DNA from: an uncultured Bacilli bacterium
Lineage (GTDB): Bacteria; Bacillota_I; Bacilli_A; RF39; UBA660
DNA length: 10,889 nt
Assembly (NCBI GenBank): GCA_934133015.1
Contig: CAKPAQ010000017.1
Location: forward strand, 1 to 10,889
Direction: 5' to 3'
The notes beneath the pieces were generated by a model. That model saw only the letters and a program-made list of their open reading frames with translations. It searched no databases and was not told the origin of the DNA. Of this stretch, positions 7,701 to 10,889 are shown piece by piece. The position numbers were made by a program, and so were the translations under genes. How positions within the stretch are numbered: position 1 is the stretch's first letter; each line of letters begins with the position of its first letter.

Positions 7701-8167
7701 CTAAAAAAGATTTAGCTAAAATAGCGCTTACTTATCCACATGTTTATGTTGGAAGTATAGCTTTAGGTGGCAATATGCAACAAGCTATTAATGTATTAAA
7801 AGAGGCTGAAGAATATAATGGACCTTCAATAGTTTTTGCTTATGCACCTTGTATTTCACAAGGAATATTAACAGGAATGGAATCAACTATTGATGAAGAA
7901 AAGAAAGCAGTTCAATCTGGATATTATCCTTTATTTCATTATGATCCGGTTAAAGCTATTTTTAAATTAGATGCTAAAGCTGATTTTGATAAGTATTATG
8001 AGTTTATTGCTGGTGAAGATAGATATCGTATTTTGAAAAAGATAAATCCTGAAAAATATCGTGAGTTATTAGAACAAAATAAGATAAATGCTATGGAAAG
8101 ATATAATTATTATTATGATTTAGCTAAATCATATGAAGATAAAAATAAAGAAGATACAAATGACTAG
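4715..8167 (+). CDS. nifJ: Pyruvate:ferredoxin (flavodoxin) oxidoreductase, single-chain
   Basis: A 1150-aa homodimer-type enzyme that converts pyruvate and CoA to acetyl-CoA and CO2 while reducing ferredoxin or flavodoxin, the key anaerobic step from glycolysis. Domain order is the standard one: the pyrimidine-side domain with YPITPSSPMAE (26-36), a CoA-binding and middle region, an inserted 2x[4Fe-4S] ferredoxin domain (Cys 677, 680, 683, 687 and 734, 737, 740, 744), and a C-terminal TPP domain. The proximal cluster ligands are visible: CAGC (803, 806), Cys831 in NATGCSS and Cys1046 in APCISQG. TPP-Mg binding is shown by GGDGWAYD (936-943) and NTGGQSS (971-977). Length fits the family. I chose ATG 4715 (MSYKIMDGNEA) because the usual family N-terminus begins there and AAGGA (4700-4704) precedes it; an ATG at 4676 lies upstream of both -10 boxes. 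It is a single-gene unit; its terminator stem begins inside the last codons. Confidence 0.98.
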   Translation: MSYKIMDGNEACTYVSYNFTEVAGIYPITPSSPMAELTDSWSGENKKNYFGGIPQVVEMQSEAGAAGFIHGSLESGSLTTTYTASQGLLLMIPNMYKIAGELLPGVIHVAARSLSTHALSIFGDQQDIYATRMTGFALLASSSVQQIMDLTGVAHLAAIKGRVPFLHFFDGFRTSHELQKVKVIDTDKLKKLIDTDSLNEYRKRSLNTNQPFTRGTTQNDDIYFQSVEARNHYYDNLPDVVNDYMTSINEITGENYKPFNYYGSDSADRVIVAMGSVCETIKETIDALNNKGEKVGLIEVHLYRPFSRKYFLDVLPATVTKIAVLDRTKEAGSLGEPLYLDVVSVLNGENRNINIVGGRYGLSSKNTTPRDIAGVYNELNKDKPFNNFTLGIVDDVTNRSIERVDIELNTNQVEFLIYGYGSDGMVSACKDLMKITGNYSNAYVQGYFQYDSKKSGGVTKSHLRFSKDSIRSTYYVEKPNLVMCTKESYLKKYKMLDGIRDGGTFILNTNVPKDEVSNILSNHDKKIIRDRKIKVYIIDAFKISKEAGLDHKISSIMELVLFKVGHIIPFDFAKNKVEESITKKFGNKGGNVVQKNMDAINKCIDCLERVDLDSLSISGSEETVDESFFEVLASGRGDNLKVSAFSKYDDGTYPSGLSKLEKRSISDIAPHYIPENCIQCNMCSFVCPHAVIRPFLLNEEEVKKAPKELLDDLVEANIKGYNYKFTIGISLPDCTGCKLCSNVCPGKKGEKALVMDDIQKLKETKGVAYEYLFNNVSEKKVMPKTTVKGSQFMKPKFEFSGACAGCGETPYLKLLTQLFGDRMVVANATGCSSIYSASLPTTAYSVPWANSLFEDNAEFGYGMAIADKNQKKKICDIIASNISMVNDDEIDIYNAYLDDITEESSKNLYDIIDHSPINELIELKDFILKKSIWCIGGDGWAYDIGFSGIDHVISNYENINILVLDTEVYSNTGGQSSKSSKIGSVAKFTSKGKNVAKKDLAKIALTYPHVYVGSIALGGNMQQAINVLKEAEEYNGPSIVFAYAPCISQGILTGMESTIDEEKKAVQSGYYPLFHYDPVKAIFKLDAKADFDKYYEFIAGEDRYRILKKINPEKYRELLEQNKINAMERYNYYYDLAKSYEDKNKEDTND

Positions 8168-8179
8168 TATCTTCTTTTT
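8150..8179 (+). terminator. nifJ terminator overlapping the end of the gene
   Basis: GAAGATAC (8150-8157), inside the last sense codons, pairs perfectly with GTATCTTC (8167-8174), which starts at the final base of the TAG stop. Loop of 9 nt, then TTTTT. Confidence 0.85.
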
Positions 8180-8189
8180 ATATAAATAA

Positions 8190-8209
8190 AAGAAAGCAAT
8201 TGCTTTCTT
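8190..8209 (-). terminator. Perfect 20-bp palindrome, possible back-up terminator for the minus strand
   Basis: AAGAAAGCAATTGCTTTCTT reads the same on both strands. On the minus strand it is followed by a T-rich run (TTATTTATAT), which fits a terminator; on the plus strand no T-run follows. It may protect nifJ and the minus-strand RNA from reading into each other. Confidence 0.5.
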
Positions 8210-8210
8210 G

Positions 8211-8319
8211 GATAATAAAAATTGGAACCGTACCCCCTGAGGACGGTTCCATAAAAAGAATAAAAAGGGGTTGGCTAGTGTGATACTAGCGACCAATTCG
8301 CCAATTTCGAATTGGTGAT
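8211..8319 (-). ncRNA. Candidate small RNA on the minus strand (about 100 nt)
   Basis: The stretch between nifJ and recG has no gene but has clear transcript signals on the minus strand: a promoter (8324-8352), two hairpins, a C-rich single strand and a terminator. In transcript order, ACCAATTCG pairs with CGAATTGGT (8316-8308 with 8300-8292, perfect 9 bp), GCTAGT pairs with ACTAGC (8290-8285 with 8279-8274), then CCAACCCC and a U-rich linker, then the terminator stem. The middle AATTGG (8306-8301) can pair instead with the first CCAATT (8315-8310), giving a competing small hairpin. I do not recognise an Rfam family. The hairpins exist on both strands, so the strand call rests on the promoter and the T-run. 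Confidence 0.5.
8213..8250 (-). terminator. Minus-strand terminator of the candidate small RNA
   Basis: GGAACCGT and ACGGTTCC (8250-8243 and 8231-8224 in transcript order) form an 8-bp GC-rich stem with an 11-nt loop, followed on the minus strand by AATTTTTATTA. On the plus strand the hairpin is followed by an A-rich run, so termination there is unlikely. Confidence 0.6.
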
Positions 8320-8323
8320 GTTT

Positions 8324-8352
8324 ATACTAATCGAAAAGTGTTAATTTGTCAA
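8324..8352 (-). promoter_or_regulatory. Minus-strand promoter with consensus -35
   Basis: On the minus strand, a consensus TTGACA (8352-8347), exactly 17 bp, then TAGTAT (8329-8324). Directly upstream lie the A-tracts of the 24-bp repeats, as in an UP element. The start point is expected near 8319. Confidence 0.6.
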
Positions 8353-8353
8353 C

Positions 8354-8415
8354 AATTTTTTTCAAAATTTTTGATATAATTTTTTTTAAAATTTTTGATA
8401 TAATTTGTTTTAAAA
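8354..8415 (+). repeat. 24-bp A/T-tract tandem repeat (2 full copies plus a partial)
   Basis: Copy 1 is 8354-8377 and copy 2 is 8378-8401, identical except for one C/T change at 8363/8387; a degenerate third copy runs to about 8415. Each full copy contains AAAATTTTTGATAT and reads into TGATATAAT, an extended -10 sequence, at 8372-8380 and 8396-8404. No good -35 box lies 16-18 bp upstream of either. The region could be curved A-tract DNA acting as an UP element for the minus-strand promoter, or a pair of weak plus-strand promoters. Confidence 0.7.
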
Positions 8416-8565
8416 TTAAATGTTTGGGTTGGATGTTAGGTACTTTTTGATTGTTACAAGATTATTTGTTGAAAAATATCATTGTTTAAATGTAATATAG
8501 AAATAAATATTTGTAAGAATTAGCATTAAATAAATTATTAAAAATTAAAATTTGATAATAAGTTT
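8402..8565. other. AT-rich intergenic stretch with nothing recognised
   Basis: Apart from the partial third repeat copy at its left end, I see no gene, ribosome binding site or stable hairpin here. A 26-codon ATG frame (8420-8500) has no Shine-Dalgarno site. If the repeat-borne -10 boxes are active, this would be the body of a transcript ending at the dyad near 8566-8602. Confidence 0.4.
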
Positions 8566-8604
8566 AAGTTAACAAATCTGTTATATTTTGTTAACTTTTT
8601 CTTT
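8566..8604 (+). terminator. Terminator-like dyad upstream of recG
   Basis: AAGTTAACAAA (8566-8576) and TTTGTTAACTT (8587-8597) are a perfect 11-bp inverted repeat with a 10-nt loop, followed by TTTCTTT (8598-8604). The stem is AT-rich. It could end a plus-strand transcript from the repeats or, as two GTTAAC half-sites just upstream of the recG -35 box, act as an operator. Confidence 0.5.
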
Positions 8605-8630
8605 GTTAAAATAAAAAAATGTGATATAAT
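8603..8630 (+). promoter_or_regulatory. recG promoter, extended -10
   Basis: TTGTTA (8603-8608), a 16-bp spacer, then TATAAT (8625-8630) preceded by TGA (8622-8624). The expected start point near 8637 lies after the ATG at 8631 and before the start codon at 8664. Confidence 0.7.
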
Positions 8631-8663
8631 ATGCTGGAATGTTGGAGAAAAGGGTGTGGTAGT

Positions 8664-10667
8664 ATGGCTTTGGTTTCAGAAGTAAAAGGGATAGGTCCTA
8701 AATCATTATCATTATTAAATAAATTGGGGATAAGTACAGTTGAAGATTTAGTCACACATTATCCTTTTCGTTATGAAATATTAAGACGTACTGATTTAAG
8801 AGAAGTTAATGATGATGAAAAGGTAATTATTGATGGAAGAATTGAAAGCGTACCTATTTTATTAAGATTTAGAGGCGGACTTAATAAACTTAATTTTCGT
8901 TTAGTAACACAAAATGGGGTTGTTGGAGTTTCTATTTTTAATAGAGCTTTTATGAAGAGTAATTTGACAATAGGTACAAGTGTTATTGTTATTGGAAAAT
9001 TTGATAAGAAAAAAAATACTATTACAGCAGCAGAAATTAAATTTGGAGTTTTGAATAATCAAGAAAAAATTGAACCAGTTTATCACTGTACTAGTGGCCT
9101 TTCTAATAAAAATATGTCTACTTATATAAATACAGCACTTTTAATGAATAATAAAGATATCAATGATTATATTCCTATTTCTTATCAGGAAAGATATAAT
9201 TTTTCTAATAAAAAGACTGCTTTAAATATAGTTCATAATCCACCATCTTTGGAAAAATTAAAAGAAGCACAAATTAGGTTAAAATATGAGGAATTATTTT
9301 CTTTTATGTTTAAGATAAATTACTTAAAAGAAATACATAAAAAAGAAAAGACTGGTATTAAAAGACAATTATCAGAAAATGATGTTAATGATATGTTTGA
9401 TAAATTGCCATTTACTCTTACTAATGATCAAAAAAATGCAGTGTTTGAAATATTACATGATATGAATAGCTCTTCTAGGATGAATAGATTGTTACAAGGA
9501 GATGTTGGTAGTGGTAAGACAATAGTAGCTATACTTGCGATGTATTTAAATTATTTAAGTGGTTATCAAAGTGCTTTAATGGCACCAACTGAAATTCTTG
9601 CTACACAACATTATAATAATATTGTTGATTTGTTTAGAGGTTTTAATTTGTCTATTGAGTTATTAAAAGGTAGTCAAACTAAAAAGGAAAAGAATGAAAT
9701 ATATAAGAGATTGGCTAATGGTGAAATAGATATTATTATTGGTACTCATACTTTAATACAAGAAAGTGTTACTTATAAGCAACTTGGTTTGGTAGTAACG
9801 GATGAACAACATCGTTTTGGAGTTAATCAAAGGGCTTTGTTAAACTCTAAGGGTACTATGCCTGATATCTTGTATATGAGTGCGACACCAATTCCTAGAA
9901 CTTATGCTTTAACAATATATGGTGATATGGATGTGTCTATTATTAAAGAGATGCCTAAGGGACGTATTCCGGTAAAGACTTTTATTAAGCGTGAAAGTGA
10001 AATTCGTGATGTTTTAGAGATGATGAACGAAGAGTTAAAGAATAAGCATCAAATTTATGTTATCGCACCTTTAATTGAGGAAAGTGAAAACTCTGATTTA
10101 ACGACTGTTCTTCAGTTGAAAGATAAAATGAATTTAGCATTTGGTTCTAAGTATAATATTGATATTGTTCATGGTAAGATGGCAAGCGGGGCTAAGGATC
10201 TTATTATGAATGAGTTTAAGCAGAATAAGATTCAGATTTTAATTAGTACAACAGTTATAGAAGTAGGTGTTGATGTACCTAATGCTAGTATGATTGTAAT
10301 TTTTGATGCAGATAGATTTGGATTGTCAACTTTACATCAGCTACGTGGACGTGTTGGTAGAAGTAATATAGAAAGTAAATGTATACTTGTTTGTAATGAT
10401 AATAATGCTGATAAAAAACGTCTGGAGATAATGGAAAAAACATCAGATGGTTTTGAAATAAGTGAGGAAGATTTTAAACTTAGGGGTCATGGTGATTTGT
10501 TTGGAACTAAACAAAGTGGTGATATGAGTTTTAAAATTGCTAATATAAAACAAGATTATAAAATATTAGTTCAAGCAAAGAAGGATTCTAATGATTATTT
10601 ACTTGACACTAATACAGATGATGATGTATTGAAGAAGTGTCTTATAGATTCTATAAATAATAATTAG
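8664..10667 (+). CDS. recG: ATP-dependent DNA helicase RecG
   Basis: A 667-aa superfamily 2 helicase, close to the usual length. It remodels stalled replication forks and branch-migrates Holliday junctions. The N-terminus carries a helix-hairpin-helix-like VKGIGPKSLSLLNKLG (7-22) and the wedge/OB domain up to about 150. The motor shows motif I GDVGSGKT (279-286), APTEILATQHY (motif Ia), DEQH (380-383, DEAH-type box), SATPIPRT (motif III), STTVIEVGVDVP and HQLRGRVGR (motif VI, to residue 566). The C-terminal FKLRGHGDLFGTKQSG element is specific to RecG. I chose ATG 8664 because the family N-terminus (MALVSEVKGIGPKS) begins there with AGGGTG (8651-8656) upstream; an ATG at 8631 directly follows the -10 box and would lie upstream of the expected transcript start. 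It appears to be a single-gene unit here; no clear terminator follows the stop. Confidence 0.98.
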   Translation: MALVSEVKGIGPKSLSLLNKLGISTVEDLVTHYPFRYEILRRTDLREVNDDEKVIIDGRIESVPILLRFRGGLNKLNFRLVTQNGVVGVSIFNRAFMKSNLTIGTSVIVIGKFDKKKNTITAAEIKFGVLNNQEKIEPVYHCTSGLSNKNMSTYINTALLMNNKDINDYIPISYQERYNFSNKKTALNIVHNPPSLEKLKEAQIRLKYEELFSFMFKINYLKEIHKKEKTGIKRQLSENDVNDMFDKLPFTLTNDQKNAVFEILHDMNSSSRMNRLLQGDVGSGKTIVAILAMYLNYLSGYQSALMAPTEILATQHYNNIVDLFRGFNLSIELLKGSQTKKEKNEIYKRLANGEIDIIIGTHTLIQESVTYKQLGLVVTDEQHRFGVNQRALLNSKGTMPDILYMSATPIPRTYALTIYGDMDVSIIKEMPKGRIPVKTFIKRESEIRDVLEMMNEELKNKHQIYVIAPLIEESENSDLTTVLQLKDKMNLAFGSKYNIDIVHGKMASGAKDLIMNEFKQNKIQILISTTVIEVGVDVPNASMIVIFDADRFGLSTLHQLRGRVGRSNIESKCILVCNDNNADKKRLEIMEKTSDGFEISEEDFKLRGHGDLFGTKQSGDMSFKIANIKQDYKILVQAKKDSNDYLLDTNTDDDVLKKCLIDSINNN

Positions 10668-10712
10668 ATGATTATTTAGTAGGTTGTAAATAACAGGAAA
10701 GTTTTAAATTTT

Positions 10713-10738
10713 TAATAGGTCAATCGCTTGACTTATTA
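10713..10738. promoter_or_regulatory. 26-bp dyad overlapping a -35 box, candidate operator
   Basis: TAATAGGTCAA (10713-10723) and TTGACTTATTA (10728-10738) are inverted repeats with one mismatch (a G-U pair in RNA) around TCGC. The right arm contains the -35 box of the following promoter. No T-run follows, so it is a poor terminator for recG. Confidence 0.5.
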
Positions 10739-10756
10739 GATAATTTATAATATGAT
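10728..10756 (+). promoter_or_regulatory. Promoter of the right-end RNA
   Basis: TTGACT (10728-10733), exactly 17 bp, then TATGAT (10751-10756): one mismatch to consensus in each box. The start point is expected near 10761-10763. Confidence 0.7.
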
Positions 10757-10760
10757 TAAA

Positions 10761-10865
10761 ATGCGTGAGGGAACTCACGTATGGTGCTCTTACTAACTAA
10801 AGTGTGAGAGCAATTCAACCAAAACCCCCTGAAGAGGACACGATTAATTGTGTCCTCATTTTTTT
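10761..10865 (+). ncRNA. Candidate small RNA or attenuator leader (about 105 nt)
   Basis: A compact unit running from a good promoter to a strong terminator with no substantial gene. Hairpin 1 (10761-10782) has a 9-bp stem with a GGAA (GNRA) tetraloop. Hairpin 2 pairs GCTCTTAC (10786-10793) with GTGAGAGC (10804-10811). A single-stranded stretch follows, with CAACCAAAACCCCCTGA (10816-10832), and then the terminator. Two readings are possible: a free small RNA with a C-rich, Shine-Dalgarno-targeting tract, or the leader of a gene beyond 10889. The second is helped by an 8-codon frame, MVLLLTKV (10781-10807), with AGGGA 8 nt upstream, and by a possible pairing of GTGCTCTT (10784-10791, bases approximate) with AAGAG and CAC near 10832-10841 that would break the terminator. 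I recognise no Rfam family. Confidence 0.6.
10834..10865 (+). terminator. Intrinsic terminator of the right-end RNA
   Basis: GAGGACAC (10834-10841) pairs perfectly with GTGTCCTC (10850-10857), loop GATTAATT, followed by A and seven T (10859-10865). The last 24 bases of the window after it show no start codon or motif. Confidence 0.9.
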
Positions 10866-10889
10866 GCTTTAAAATAAAGGGTTTGTAAA

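Noticed and set aside
8420..8500. 26-codon frame (MFGLDVRYF...) between nifJ and recG
   Set aside because: There is no Shine-Dalgarno site, only an AT-rich lead-in, and the promoters before it are doubtful.
8180..8640. CRISPR array, insertion sequence or attachment site in the long intergenic region
   Set aside because: The only tandem repeat is 24 bp with no spacers; there is no transposase, terminal inverted repeat or target duplication, and no tRNA gene.
8631..8663. ATG at 8631 as the recG start
   Set aside because: It directly follows the -10 box, so it lies upstream of the expected transcript start; ATG 8664 has a ribosome binding site and the family N-terminus.
10761..10796. 11-codon frame MREGTHVWCSY in the right-end RNA
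   Set aside because: Its ATG is at or before the expected transcription start and has no ribosome binding site.
1..10889. Genetic code 4 (UGA as Trp), given that no gene ends in UGA
   Set aside because: All visible Trp codons are UGG and no gene needs UGA read-through. Seven stops without UGA is not remarkable in an AT-rich genome.

Overview
The window is AT-rich, about 30% GC or less by eye, and gene-dense on the + strand. It looks like a low-GC Firmicutes or Bacilli-type anaerobe, perhaps an uncultured gut lineage near the Erysipelotrichia/Mollicutes side. The evidence is a T-box riboswitch, AGGAGG-type ribosome binding sites, U-tract intrinsic terminators, and a complete pyruvate:ferredoxin oxidoreductase. 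All visible Trp codons are UGG. All seven genes end in UAA or UAG and are full length, so the standard bacterial code fits. The taxonomic placement is inference.

Layout. Positions 1-165 hold the 3' part of a T-box leader, cut by the left edge. It controls a two-gene unit: an HD-domain protein of the (p)ppGpp-hydrolase type (TTG start at 188) and seryl-tRNA synthetase (916-2199), which overlap by one base. A terminator follows, then a single-gene unit for a Nudix hydrolase (2338-2901) with its own terminator. A near-consensus extended -10 promoter then drives a two-gene envelope unit: an orphan single-pass membrane protein (2990-3550) and a membrane-anchored phosphodiester glycosidase-like protein (3565-4623). 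After another strong terminator comes nifJ (4715-8167). A 0.5 kb noncoding interval follows, then recG (8664-10667). The right end holds a compact promoter-to-terminator RNA unit (about 10761-10865).

The genes are mostly housekeeping: serine charging, pyruvate oxidation to acetyl-CoA with reduced ferredoxin, and fork and recombination repair. Three start codons are best placed downstream of the longest possible ORF start. The upstream ATGs at 149, 4676 and 8631 lie inside a terminator hairpin, upstream of a -10 box, or directly after a -10 box.

I did not find a clear new defence system, mobile element or CRISPR array. The parts most worth a second look are: (i) the alarmone-hydrolase-like gene placed between a T-box and serS, with an apparently missing metal-binding His; (ii) a probable minus-strand small RNA at about 8319-8211 with an A-tract-rich upstream region; and (iii) the right-end RNA unit, with a dyad over its -35 box, two hairpins, a C-rich single-stranded stretch and a terminator. 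The last could be a small RNA or an attenuator leader for a gene beyond the window.
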